From assembly GCF_900187115.1 (NCBI RefSeq), contig NZ_LT906455.1, forward strand, positions 806,001 through 870,000: 64,000 nucleotides of DNA, in the 5' to 3' direction. Origin of the DNA: Aliarcobacter butzleri (GTDB lineage: Bacteria; Campylobacterota; Campylobacteria; Campylobacterales; Arcobacteraceae). The position numbers were made by a program, and so were the translations under genes. Every line of letters starts with the position of its first letter. The first letter of the stretch is position 1. Shown here one piece after another: positions 7,942 through 17,400 of the stretch. The notes beneath the pieces are model-generated. The model ran no database searches, was not told where the DNA came from, and was given only the letters and a program-made list of their open reading frames with translations.

Positions 7942-8694
7942 ATGAGTATAAAGTTTAGTTTTAAAGATGAGGTTTTTTCTTTAGATAAATTACAACTTCC
8001 TTCAAGACATTACCATTTTAACGATAATGAAAACTATATAAAGTTATTAAATATAGGTGAGGGTATTTTTCCAAAGGATAAAATAAGAACATCTTTAAGC
8101 CTTGATAATTCAAACTTAATCTTTACAACCGAATCAGCTACAAAAATCTATCCATCAAAAAAAGAGTATGGAATCCAAAAAATAGATATTGTTTTGAAAA
8201 ACAACTCAAATTTAGAGTTTATAAATGATGAGTTGATTTTGTACAAAGATTCACGTTATATTCAGTTTTTTAATCTAAAAAGTGATGAAAACTCAACTTT
8301 TTTTTATACAGATATTTTAAGTCGTGGAAGAAGTTTTGAGAATTTTGATTTTTCAAATATGCTTATAAAAAACTCATTTTTTTGTGAAAAAAGTATGGAA
8401 TATATGGAAAAATTTGATGTAAAAGGTGCTGAATTAAAAGATTATATTAATAGAAAAAGCAGTAGCAATTTTATTTTTGCAAAGATTTATATAAAAACAA
8501 ATAACAATGAAGAGTTTTTAAATAGGATTTATTTGGAAAAGTTTGAGAGTTTTACATACACTAAAAATAAAAAAATCATTCTTGGAGTAATCAGTTCAAA
8601 TAATATGTTTGAGTTAAAAAATCAAATTTTTAAGATTTGGGAACTTTATAGAAAAGAGTTAAATAAAAGTAAATTTAATTTAGGTAAACAATAA
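7942..8694 (+). CDS. ureD: Urease accessory protein UreD (UreH)
   Basis: A 250-residue protein of the UreD/UreH family. UreD binds apo-urease directly and is the scaffold to which UreF and UreG attach during nickel insertion. Family-like features are the central ESATKIYPSKKEYGIQ segment and FYTDILSRGRSFENF. First gene of the urease operon with AGGA 6 bases before ATG 7942. It is followed after 9 bases by ureAB. The gene order D-(AB)-C-E-F-G is the one known in Arcobacter, unlike Helicobacter pylori AB-I-E-F-G-H. Confidence 0.92.
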   Translation: MSIKFSFKDEVFSLDKLQLPSRHYHFNDNENYIKLLNIGEGIFPKDKIRTSLSLDNSNLIFTTESATKIYPSKKEYGIQKIDIVLKNNSNLEFINDELILYKDSRYIQFFNLKSDENSTFFYTDILSRGRSFENFDFSNMLIKNSFFCEKSMEYMEKFDVKGAELKDYINRKSSSNFIFAKIYIKTNNNEEFLNRIYLEKFESFTYTKNKKIILGVISSNNMFELKNQIFKIWELYRKELNKSKFNLGKQ

Positions 8695-8703
8695 GGAGGA
8701 AAG

Positions 8704-9381
8704 ATGTTTTTAACAAATAGAGAACAAGAAAAGTTATTGATTTATACAGCTTCAAAACTAGCCTTAGAAAGAAAAAATAGAGGTTTAAAACTAAACTATC
8801 CAGAAGCTGTGGCAATTATTAGTTCATATATAATTGAGGGTGCTAGAGATGGAAAAAGTGTTGCACAACTTATGGTTGATGCTACAAAAGTTTTAAAAGA
8901 GGATGATGTTCTTGATGGTGTTGCATCTATGATGTATATGGTTCAAGTTGAAGCAACATTTGAAGATGGTACAAAATTAGTTACTGTTCATAATCCAATT
9001 CCTTATGATAAAAACATATTAATCCCTGGAGAATATCTTGTAGATGAGGGAGAAATAGAACTAAACGCTTCAAAAGATATTATTACAATTGAAATAGAAA
9101 ACAAAGGTGATAGACCAGTTCAAGTGGGTTCACACTATCACTTTTTTGAAGTAAATAAAGAACTTAGTTTTGAAAGAGTTAAAGCTTATGGAAAAAGAAT
9201 AGATATTCCAGCTGGAACATCTGTAAGATTTGAGCCAGGAAGTAAAAAGAGTGTGAACTTGATTGATTTTAGTGGTAGAAGATATGTTAGTGGATTCAAT
9301 GGTTTAGTTGAAGGCTTTTTAGATGATGAAAATGTTAAAGCTAAAGCTATGCAAAATCTTTCAAAGTTTTTAGGAGAGTAA
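8704..9381 (+). CDS. ureAB: Urease gamma-beta fusion subunit
   Basis: A 225-residue fusion of the two small urease subunits. Residues 1-100 are the gamma part ([43 protein letters not shown]). Residues from about 105 are the beta part ([50 protein letters not shown]). The same fusion forms UreA of Helicobacter. A very strong ribosome site, AAGGAGGA, precedes the start, fitting high expression of a structural subunit. The stop is separated by one base from the ureC start, so the two structural genes are coupled. Confidence 0.95.
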   Translation: MFLTNREQEKLLIYTASKLALERKNRGLKLNYPEAVAIISSYIIEGARDGKSVAQLMVDATKVLKEDDVLDGVASMMYMVQVEATFEDGTKLVTVHNPIPYDKNILIPGEYLVDEGEIELNASKDIITIEIENKGDRPVQVGSHYHFFEVNKELSFERVKAYGKRIDIPAGTSVRFEPGSKKSVNLIDFSGRRYVSGFNGLVEGFLDDENVKAKAMQNLSKFLGE

Positions 9382-9382
9382 G

Positions 9383-11083
9383 ATGAAAATTAGTAAAGAA
9401 AAATATGCTTCTATGTATGGACCAACTACTGGTGATAGATTTAGACTTGCTGATACGACGCTTATTGCTAAGATAGAGAAAGATTATACTATTTATGGAG
9501 AAGAGAGTAAGTTTGGTGGTGGAAAAACTGTAAGAGATGGTATGGCTCAAAGTCCAACGGCTGTTGATGTTGCTGATTTGATTATTACAAATGCGATTAT
9601 TATAGATTATACGGGGATTTATAAAGCTGATATTGGAATCAAAGATGGAAAAATCTTAGCTATTGGAAAATCAGGAAATCCAAATCTTTGTGATGGAATA
9701 ACAGAAGGTTTAGAAATTGGAGCAAATACTGAAATTCTTTCAGCTGAGGGAAAAATCATAACTGCTGGTGGAATAGATACACATATTCACTTTATAAGTC
9801 CAGGTCAAATAAATGAAGCACTTTCAAGTGGAGTTACAACTATGATTGGTGGAGGAACAGGGCCAAATACTGGAACAAATGCCACAACTTGTACTCCAGG
9901 AGAGTGGAATATCAGTAAGATGATACAAAGTGTTGATGATTTACCTTTAAACTTTGGATTTATGGGAAAAGGAAATAGTTCAAGTTACGAAGCTTTAAAG
10001 GTACAAATAGAAGCTGGAGCTATGGGATTAAAACTTCATGAAGATTGGGGAAGTACACCAAATGCTATTGATACTTGTTTAAGTGTTGCAGATGATTTTG
10101 ATGTACAAGTTGCAATTCACACTGATACTTTAAATGAATCAGGATTTGTTGAAGCAACAGTTGGAGCTTTTAAAAATAGAACAATTCATACTTTCCATAG
10201 TGAAGGAGCAGGTGGTGGTCATGCACCTGATATTATGAAAGTGGCAGGTCTATCAAATGTACTTCCCTCAAGTACAAATCCAACTTTGCCATATACTAAA
10301 AATACAATTGAAGAACATCTTGATATGCTTATGGTTTGTCATCATTTAAGTCCAAAAATTCCTGAAGATGTAAGTTTTGCAGAGAGTAGAATTCGAGGAA
10401 AAACAATAGCTGCTGAAGATGTGTTACATGATTTAGGAGCTATTAGTATAACAAGTAGCGATTCACAAGCTATGGGAAGAGTTGGAGAAGTAATCATACG
10501 AACTTGGCAAGTTGCCCATAGTATGAAACAACAAAGAGGAACACTTGAAGGTGATGATGAAAAAAGTGATAATAATAGAATCAAAAGATATATTGCAAAA
10601 TATACTATAAATCCTGCAATTGCTTGTGGAATTGATGAGTATGTTGGAAGTGTTGAAGTTGGAAAAATGGCAGATTTAGTCTTATGGAATAGGGCATTTT
10701 TTGGAGTAAAACCTGAAATCATCATAAAAGGTGGATTTATCGCTCTTGCTATGATGGGTGATAGTAATGCTTCAATTCCAACACCAGAACCAAATATGTA
10801 TAGACTTATGTTTGGAAGTCTTGGACGTGCAAGTGGTGCTACAAGTGTTATCTTTACTTCAAAAGTAGCAAGTTCAAATCTAAAAGATAAACTAGGAATT
10901 TCAAAGAATGTATTGCCTGTAAAAAATACTAGAAATATTGGAAAAGCCAATATGAAACTAAATGATTTTATAGGTGATATAGAAATAGATAGCGAAACAT
11001 ATGATGTAAAAATCAATGGAGAACCAATCGAGTCAAATTATGTAGAAAAAGTGCCAATGGCTAGACGATATTTTATGTTTTAG
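9383..11083 (+). CDS. ureC: Urease alpha (catalytic) subunit
   Basis: 566 residues, the full family length (called UreB in Helicobacter). It hydrolyses urea to ammonia and carbamate at a two-nickel centre. All key residues are visible: H134 and H136 (THIHF), the carbamylated lysine K217 (GLKLHEDWG), H246 (IHTDT), H272 (FHSEG), flap residues C319 and H320 (MVCHHLSP) and D360 (SSDSQAMG). The active site therefore looks complete. The protein ends in RYFMF, the usual urease terminus. It depends on UreDEFG downstream and upstream for nickel loading. Confidence 0.97.
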   Translation: MKISKEKYASMYGPTTGDRFRLADTTLIAKIEKDYTIYGEESKFGGGKTVRDGMAQSPTAVDVADLIITNAIIIDYTGIYKADIGIKDGKILAIGKSGNPNLCDGITEGLEIGANTEILSAEGKIITAGGIDTHIHFISPGQINEALSSGVTTMIGGGTGPNTGTNATTCTPGEWNISKMIQSVDDLPLNFGFMGKGNSSSYEALKVQIEAGAMGLKLHEDWGSTPNAIDTCLSVADDFDVQVAIHTDTLNESGFVEATVGAFKNRTIHTFHSEGAGGGHAPDIMKVAGLSNVLPSSTNPTLPYTKNTIEEHLDMLMVCHHLSPKIPEDVSFAESRIRGKTIAAEDVLHDLGAISITSSDSQAMGRVGEVIIRTWQVAHSMKQQRGTLEGDDEKSDNNRIKRYIAKYTINPAIACGIDEYVGSVEVGKMADLVLWNRAFFGVKPEIIIKGGFIALAMMGDSNASIPTPEPNMYRLMFGSLGRASGATSVIFTSKVASSNLKDKLGISKNVLPVKNTRNIGKANMKLNDFIGDIEIDSETYDVKINGEPIESNYVEKVPMARRYFMF

Positions 11084-11092
11084 GAAAAAAAA

Positions 11093-11539
11093 GTGACATT
11101 TAGCGTAATAAAAAAAGTAATAGAGATAAAAAAAGATATCCCATTTAGTGATGAGGTTGAACTCTCTTGGTTTGATATGCAAAAGCCAAATTTAACAGCA
11201 GTTACTAAAAAAGGAGTGAATCTAGTAGTAAAAGCTAAGTTTACTCATCTTCATGAAAATGATATTTTAGTTTGCGAAGATGGAATAGGAATAAAAGTTA
11301 AAAGAAGTGAAGATGAGATTTTCTCTTTAGAGTTTAGTGATGCTTTAACTTTTGCAAAAACTGCTTATGAAATAGGAAACAGACATCAGCCCTTACAGAT
11401 TGAAGAGTTTAAAATCATAGTTTTAGATGATATCTCAATAGCTGATATTATCAAAGATTGTTATGCCAATGAATCTATAAAAGTTGAAAAAACAAAAGCT
11501 TATTTCAAACCAAATGGAAAAGCACACCATAGCCACTAA
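11093..11539 (+). CDS. ureE: Urease nickel metallochaperone UreE
   Basis: A 148-residue UreE with GTG start at 11093; TAGGAA lies just upstream. UreE binds nickel and passes it to the UreG/UreF/UreD complex. Family features are the GIGIKVKRSEDEIF segment and the metal-site context GNRHQPLQI, in which the conserved His sits. The C-terminus is a short His-rich tail (KAHHSH) rather than the long polyhistidine of some UreE proteins, so nickel storage is probably modest. It ends one base before the ureF start. Confidence 0.92.
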   Translation: MTFSVIKKVIEIKKDIPFSDEVELSWFDMQKPNLTAVTKKGVNLVVKAKFTHLHENDILVCEDGIGIKVKRSEDEIFSLEFSDALTFAKTAYEIGNRHQPLQIEEFKIIVLDDISIADIIKDCYANESIKVEKTKAYFKPNGKAHHSH

Positions 11540-11540
11540 A

Positions 11541-12227
11541 ATGCAAAAAACAAATCTAAAAAGCCTTAGCCGATTTATGCAAATACTTGATGGGAGTTTT
11601 CCCTCAGGTGTATTTGTACACTCTTTTGGTTTAGAGCCTCATATTTTAAAAGAAAAAGTAAAAGATATAAATAGTTTAAAAATCTATTTAGAAAATCTAA
11701 TTATCGACCAATACTCTAAAATAGAGTTTGTTTATGTTAAAAAAGTTTATGAAGCTTTAGAAAAAGAGAAGTTAAATTTAGTAAAAAAACTTGATAATGA
11801 GCTTGGAACTTACTTAACTTTTGAGTTTGCAAAAGCTTCACGTGATATTGGGCAAAACTATTTTGCACAAATCAAAAATCTAGCTTCAAAAGATATTGTA
11901 AAAGAGTATTTCTCTTTGATTGAAAATAAATTTTGTATTGGAAATGAAATAATAGTATTAAGTGTTATGGCTTTTGATATGGATATTTGTTTGGAAGATT
12001 TTATTGTTATGTGGACAAAAAAGAATCTTATAAACATAGCTGTTACAACTTTAAAAATCTCAAGAATAAAACCAAGTGAAATACAAAAAATGCTTTTTGA
12101 AATAGATGAGATTTTAGAAAAGTTTGATTATAAAAATATAAAAAATAAAATCACAAATTTTAATCCACTTTTTGAAGAGATTATATTTGCGCATAAAAAT
12201 TTAGAACCTAAATTGTTTGTAACTTAG
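11541..12227 (+). CDS. ureF: Urease accessory protein UreF
   Basis: A 228-residue UreF starting at ATG 11541 (MQKTNLKSLSRFMQILDGSFPSG), one base after the ureE stop. The open frame reaches 11484, but that part overlaps ureE and has no family similarity. The motif DGSFPSGVFVHSFGLE is diagnostic. UreF bridges UreD and UreG and gates the GTPase during nickel transfer. A 109-bp near-palindromic element separates it from ureG, the only interruption in an otherwise tight operon. Confidence 0.93.
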   Translation: MQKTNLKSLSRFMQILDGSFPSGVFVHSFGLEPHILKEKVKDINSLKIYLENLIIDQYSKIEFVYVKKVYEALEKEKLNLVKKLDNELGTYLTFEFAKASRDIGQNYFAQIKNLASKDIVKEYFSLIENKFCIGNEIIVLSVMAFDMDICLEDFIVMWTKKNLINIAVTTLKISRIKPSEIQKMLFEIDEILEKFDYKNIKNKITNFNPLFEEIIFAHKNLEPKLFVT

Positions 12228-12229
12228 AA

Positions 12230-12338
12230 AAATTTATCAATTATCAAACTCTAAAATAGGCTTCACTTCGGGTACCCAAAATCAAAGATTTTGACCCTAA
12301 AGTTGCAGAGTATTTTTTCATTTGCTTTTGATAAATTT
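12230..12338 (+). repeat. 109-bp near-palindromic element between ureF and ureG (MITE-like or structured RNA)
   Basis: The ends are exact 11-bp inverted repeats: AAATTTATCAA at 12230-12240 and TTGATAAATTT at 12328-12338. Further paired blocks lie inside in mirror order: ACTCT with AGAGT, ACTT with AAGT, GGGT with ACCC, and AAAATC with GATTTT around an AAA loop. The whole segment can fold into one long imperfect hairpin. It codes for nothing and has no transposase. It fits either a small non-autonomous mobile element or a structured intercistronic RNA. Confidence 0.65.
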
Positions 12339-12362
12339 ATATGAAATAAAAAAAGGAAAAAA

Positions 12363-12950
12363 ATGAGTTTAAAAATAGGAATAGCAGGACCAGTTGGAAG
12401 TGGAAAAACTTCACTTATTGAGTCTTTAACAAATTTATTAAAAGATAAATATAGTTTAGGAATTGTAACAAATGATATTTATACAACAGAAGATGCAAAT
12501 TATCTAAAAAAAACACTTGATTTGGATAATGAAAGAATTATTGGTGTTGAAACGGGTGGTTGTCCTCATACTGCAATAAGAGATGATATTTCTATGAATC
12601 AAAAAGCAGTAGTTGAACTTGAAGAAAAATTCAATCCAGACATTGTATTTGTAGAAAGTGGTGGAGATAACTTAAGTGCTACTTTTTCTTATGAGTTAAT
12701 TGATTATTATATTTACGTAATTGATGTTGCACAAGGTGCTGATATTCCTAGAAAAAAAGGAGCAGGGCTACTTTTTTCTGACCTTTTAATTGTAAATAAA
12801 ACAGATTTAGCACCTTATGTTGAAATTGATTTAGTTGATATGCAAATCGATGTAAAAGAAAATAGAAAAAATAAACCTTATGTATTTATTTCAAAAAAAG
12901 AGCCCCAAACTTTAAATCAAGTTGTTTCTTGGATTGAAGCACTTATTTAA
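12363..12950 (+). CDS. ureG: Urease accessory GTPase UreG
   Basis: A 195-residue SIMIBI GTPase. The P-loop GPVGSGKTS is at residues 9-17, with ETGGCPHTAIRDD (the Cys-Pro-His nickel site), DIVFVESGGDN and NKTDLAPYV for guanine binding. UreG dimerises with nickel and GTP and drives metal insertion into urease. Its own ribosome site AAAAGGA lies at 12352-12358, after the palindromic element. It ends by overlapping a convergent minus-strand gene by 4 bases. Full family length, nothing missing. Confidence 0.95.
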   Translation: MSLKIGIAGPVGSGKTSLIESLTNLLKDKYSLGIVTNDIYTTEDANYLKKTLDLDNERIIGVETGGCPHTAIRDDISMNQKAVVELEEKFNPDIVFVESGGDNLSATFSYELIDYYIYVIDVAQGADIPRKKGAGLLFSDLLIVNKTDLAPYVEIDLVDMQIDVKENRKNKPYVFISKKEPQTLNQVVSWIEALI

Positions 12951-13150
12951 ACAAAAACATTTTTAGGATAAAACATCCTAAAAATTATAAAACAAAAAAA
13001 TAGAATAAAGTATGTTTTTAAACTAAGCTCTATATTAAATACTGTTGAAATCAAAAAATAAAATATAGCAAGAATTAAAAGCCAAAAACTAACTAATGAA
13101 AAAAATATTAAGATGATTCTAAATACTGTTCCTATCGAATTTTTACTCAT
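12947..13150 (-). CDS. Small membrane protein of unknown function
   Basis: 67 residues with two hydrophobic segments (about 8-35 and 43-60) and charged ends (MSKNS at the start, RMFYPKNVFV at the end). I do not recognise a family. It overlaps the upstream DinB-like gene by 4 bases (ATGA type), so both are translated from one minus-strand transcript. Its 3' end overlaps the ureG stop by 4 bases. It is probably real because of the coupling, but could be a lineage-specific small protein. Confidence 0.6.
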   Translation of the reverse strand: MSKNSIGTVFRIILIFFSLVSFWLLILAIFYFLISTVFNIELSLKTYFILFFCFIIFRMFYPKNVFV

Positions 13151-13710
13151 TTAAGTTCCTTTATAATTGCTTGTATTTGTCTTCTATGTATAAATGTATG
13201 CATAAACATAAAAACACTCCAATCATAATTATTAAATTCTATAAACCAAGGGTGTTTTTTCTTCATTTTTGATTGTTTTTTATCTAAAGATTTTATAAAC
13301 AAAATATACTTTTCATAGAACTTTTTAAAACTTTCATATTGATTTTCAATATTCTGTTTTGGTTTTACATTTTCTATTTTTATCTCTTCTTCAAACTCTT
13401 TTTCTAAACTTAAAGCTTCAATAACATCTTTGACTTTATTTCCTGCAATTTCTAAATGTTCTAAAACCATATTTATTGAAAATTGTCTTGTATCATCTTC
13501 TATTGCAAAAGTTCTATTTATAAGTGTTTTTTGTGTTAGTAAGTTCTTATCAATAGGTTTTAATAATTTATCAATAATTTTTAGTTCTCTTTGTAATAAA
13601 AACAAAGCAATATCCCAAGTTATTAAAATCCTAATTGATGGAACTAAAACATTTTTTATAAAAAGTTTTTCAAAATTTGGTAAGCCTGCGCCAGGAGGTT
13701 TTAGTTTCAT
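13147..13710 (-). CDS. DinB-superfamily protein
   Basis: A 187-residue helical protein. Histidines in NMVLEHLEIAG and in HTFIHRRQIQ near the C-terminus are spaced as in the DinB four-helix metal-binding fold, whose members are thiol transferases, S-transferases or of unknown role. The NYDWSVFMFMHTFIHRRQI ending is typical of a DinB-like subfamily. It is divergent from the TetR gene, with a palindromic operator in the 111-base gap, so TetR may control it. The exact reaction is unknown. Confidence 0.65.
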   Translation of the reverse strand: MKLKPPGAGLPNFEKLFIKNVLVPSIRILITWDIALFLLQRELKIIDKLLKPIDKNLLTQKTLINRTFAIEDDTRQFSINMVLEHLEIAGNKVKDVIEALSLEKEFEEEIKIENVKPKQNIENQYESFKKFYEKYILFIKSLDKKQSKMKKKHPWFIEFNNYDWSVFMFMHTFIHRRQIQAIIKELK

Positions 13711-13766
13711 ATTTGTTCCTTTGTGATGAGAAATTTTACATTTATATAATTTAACTATAACTTAAA

Positions 13767-13786
13767 ATTAGAGTAATTACTCTAAT
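13767..13786. promoter_or_regulatory. 20-bp perfect palindrome, likely TetR operator
   Basis: ATTAGAGTAATTACTCTAAT is a perfect palindrome in the gap between the divergent DinB-like and TetR genes, 25 bases upstream of the tetR -10 hexamer. TetR proteins bind such palindromes as dimers, usually next to their own gene, so autoregulation and control of the divergent gene are likely. Confidence 0.75.
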
Positions 13787-13810
13787 AATAAATTGAAAAG
13801 TTAAAAATAG

Positions 13811-13816
13811 TATAAT
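13811..13816 (+). promoter_or_regulatory. -10 box of the TetR gene
   Basis: A perfect TATAAT lies with only 5 bases between it and ATG 13822. No ribosome site is visible, so the transcript is predicted to be leaderless or nearly so. Confidence 0.6.
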
Positions 13817-13821
13817 CAAGT

Positions 13822-14415
13822 ATGAAAAAAGAGTCAGTAAGTAAAAAAAAGATAAAAAAATATGCCTTAGATTTGTTTAATGAAAAAGATACATTTTCAA
13901 TTACTACAAATCATATTGCACTTTGTGCAAAGATTTCTACGGGAAATTTGTATTATCACTATAAAAATAAAGAAGATATTATTATTGATATTTATGAAGA
14001 GATGATTGAAAAATTTGAGAATTTAAATAGCTTTGAAAAGATATTAAATAGCCAAAATCCTTTAGAAGAGTTATCAAAAATGTATGATTTATATTTAGAT
14101 ATTTTTTGGGATTATAGATTTCTTATGAGAGATTCATCTGTTTTACTCTCAACTTTGCCTAAATTTAAAGAGATTTTTATTCAAAGACAAAATCTTAGAA
14201 TAGAGCAAATAAAAATGTTGATAGAGTATTTTATTTTAAAAGATATTTTTAAACAAATGAGTGAAGATGAGATTTTATTATCTGCAAAATTAAATTGGTT
14301 TATTTCAACTTATTGGCAAAATTTTATTTCTATAAATGAGGTAATTACAAAAGAGTCTTTTAAAGAGGCAAAGGATGTTATATTTAAAATAAATATAAAT
14401 CCTTTTTTAAAATAA
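13822..14415 (+). CDS. TetR-family transcriptional regulator
   Basis: 197 residues. The N-terminal helix-turn-helix covers about 8-55 (ITTNHIALCAKISTGNLYYHYKNKEDII, a classic TetR recognition helix followed by YYHYKNKE). The C-terminal ligand and dimer domain is helical and specific. It converges with the RND efflux operon, and a shared hairpin terminator lies between them. Arcobacter RND pumps under TetR control are known, so it may repress that pump. The palindrome at 13767-13786 is its likely site, but no such palindrome was found before the tolC-like gene, so local control of itself and the DinB-like gene is at least as likely. Confidence 0.85.
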   Translation: MKKESVSKKKIKKYALDLFNEKDTFSITTNHIALCAKISTGNLYYHYKNKEDIIIDIYEEMIEKFENLNSFEKILNSQNPLEELSKMYDLYLDIFWDYRFLMRDSSVLLSTLPKFKEIFIQRQNLRIEQIKMLIEYFILKDIFKQMSEDEILLSAKLNWFISTYWQNFISINEVITKESFKEAKDVIFKININPFLK

Positions 14416-14417
14416 AA

Positions 14418-14435
14418 AAGAGGATTATTCCTCTT
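14418..14435. terminator. Bidirectional terminator between tetR and the RND operon
   Basis: AAGAGGA, TTAT, TCCTCTT forms a 7-bp stem with A-rich sequence on the left and T-rich sequence on the right. It can terminate both convergent units. The stop codon of the RND pump gene lies inside it. Confidence 0.7.
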
Positions 14436-17400
14436 CTTTATTTGTTAGAACTTCGTCATCTTTATGACCACTAAGTCTTGAAATTAAAACGAAGAATAGT
14501 GGAATAAATAAAATTGCTATAAATGTAGCAGTTAACATTCCTCCTACAACTCCAGTTCCAATAGAGTGTTTACTTGCAGCTCCCGCTCCACTACTAATAG
14601 CAAGTGGCATAACTCCAACTGTAAATGCTAATGAAGTCATAATAATTGGTCTAAGTCTTACTTTAGCAGCTTCAAGTGCCGCATCAACCAATTTTATACC
14701 TTCTTTTTGTTTTTGAATAGCAAACTCTACAATTAAAATTGCATTTTTAGCTGCAAGTCCTGCAAGAACAAGAAGTCCAATTTGGAAATAGATATTATTG
14801 TCTAAGCTTCTTATATTTGTAGCAAGAATTGCTCCAAAAATTGCAAATGGTACTGCTAATACAACAGAAAGTGGTAATAACCATCTTTCATAAAGTGCAC
14901 AAAGAATTAAGAACAGAAAAACAATACCAAAAATAAATGCTTGTGCAGAACTTCCACCAATTTGTTTTTCTTGATAAGCAGTTCCTGTCCAGCTGATTGT
15001 ATAACCTTCTGGTAAAACTTCATTCGCAACTTCTTCAATAGCTCTTAATGAATCTCCAGAACTATATCCAGCTGCTGGTTGTCCTGAAACTTTTGCTGCT
15101 TGGAAAAGGTTAAATCTTTCTACGATATCAGCTCCAACAACTTTTTTATAGTTTATAAATGAATTAATTGGTAAAAGTTCACCTTTATCTGATCTAACAT
15201 AAACATATTGGAAATCATCAACATTATTTCTAAATTCATCTTTAGCTTGTAAATTAACTTTATAAGTTCTTCCATATAAAGAAAAATCATTTACATAATA
15301 ACTTCCAAAAGTTGCATTTATAGTGCTATAAATATCACTTAGACTTACACCTTTTGCTTTTGCTTTTTCAGTATCTACATCAATTTGAAATTGTGGAATA
15401 TTAGCAGCTAATGCAGTTCTAACTCCCATTAATTCAGGTCTAGTTTTGGCTTTTTCAACTATCTGATTTACAATTTTTCCTAAATCTTCAATAGTTCCAC
15501 CTTTTCTATCTTGAACGTACATATCAAATCCACCTGTAACACTCATCCCCATAATAGGAGGTGGTACAACGGCAAATGAAAACCCTTCACTTGTTCCCAT
15601 TAGTTGTTTACTAAATTTTGCTAAAAGTGCTTGTGCTTCTTGCTCAGGATTTGGTCTTTTGCTCCAATCTTTTAATTTAATAATTGTTGCAACTGTATGG
15701 CTTCTTTGTGCCGAAGTTGTAAAGTCATATCCAGCAAGAGTAATTATATTATTTACGCTTGGATCTTCTGCAATAATTTTATTTATCTCTTCACTTAACT
15801 CTAAAGATTTTGACATAGAGTATCCTGGAGGGTTAAATCCAAATACAAAGATTGTTCCTTGATCTTCATCAGGAAGAAGTCCAGTTTTCATAGACTTAAA
15901 CATATCCCAAGATATAAACAATAATCCAGCATATAATAAAACAGAGATTAAAGAAAATCTAATACTTTTTTTAACTATTACTGAATACCCTTGTGTAGCT
16001 TTTGCAAAAGAATCATTGAACCATTTGAAAAAACCTTTTGGTTCATGTTTTTTGTTTTTTAATACTTTTACACAAAGAGCTGGAGTTAAAGTTAAAGCAA
16101 CGAATCCAGAAATAACAACAGAAATAACAATTGTTATGGCAAACTGTCTATACATTTCTCCACTTAATCCACCCATAAATGCAACAGGAATAAATACAGC
16201 ACCTAAAACTAAAATAATAGCAATTAAAGCTCCAGTTACCTCTTTCATAGCAATAAATGCAGCTTCTTTAGGAGTTTTTCCTTCTTCCATGTGTCTTTCA
16301 ATATTTTCAATAACGATAATAGCATCATCAACAACGATACCAATAGCAAGAACTAAACCAAATAAAGTTAGTAAGTTAATACTAAATCCTAAAGCATACA
16401 TCCCTGCAAATGCACCAACTATTGATACTGGAACCGCAATAAAAGGAATAATAGTTGCTCTCCAGCTTTGTAAGAATAAGAAAATAATTAAAATTACAAG
16501 TATTAAAGCTTCAACGAAAGTTTTAACAACTTCATGAATTGAAGCTGTAATAAAATCTGTACTATCATAAGGAATACTATATGTCATATCTTCAGGGAAA
16601 GTTTTACTTGCTTCTTCTAAGGCTTTTTTTATAGCATCAGCAGTTTCAAGTGAGTTTGCACCACTTTGTAAAAATATTCCAATAGGAATCGAAGGTGCAT
16701 TATTTAATCTTGTTGTAACACTATAATCATTAGCTCCAAGTTCAATAGTTGCGATATCTTTTAATCTTAAACTACTTCCATCTTCATTTGCTCTAATTAC
16801 AATATTTCCAAATTGTTCAGGATTTTCAAACCTTTGTGGAGTTCTAATTGTATATGTATACATCTGTTTTTGAGCAATTGGTTCAGCTGCAATTTTTCCA
16901 GCTGCATATTGATTATTTTGTTCTTTAATTGCTGTTATAACATCAGTTGTAGCAAGTGAATATTTTGATAATTTTAATGGATCCATCCAGATTCTAATAG
17001 AGTAATCTTTTGCTCCAAATATCATAGCATCACCAACTCCTTTAACTCTTTTTAATGATTCAACTAAGTTTAATAAAGCATAGTTTGATAAATAAATTGA
17101 ATCAAAAGTTTTGTTTGGAGATTCAAGCATAATAAATTGCAAAATACTTGGACTTCTTTCACCTACAACAACACCTTGTCTTTGTACTTGTTCAGGCATT
17201 TTTGCTAAGGCAGCTTGTACCCTATTGTTTACATCGATTTTTGCATCATCAGGATTTGTTCCAACTTCAAAAAATACGTTGATACTTAATCTTCCACTAT
17301 CTTCTGCTAGAGAGTTCATATAAAGCATATTTTTTGCACCATTTATCTGCTCTTCAAGAGGAGCAGCAACAGTTTTTGCAATAGTATCTGCACTAGCTCC

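Noticed and set aside
10342-11016. 224-residue frame antisense to ureC
   Set aside because: Shadow of the conserved urease gene on the other strand; no independent start signals.
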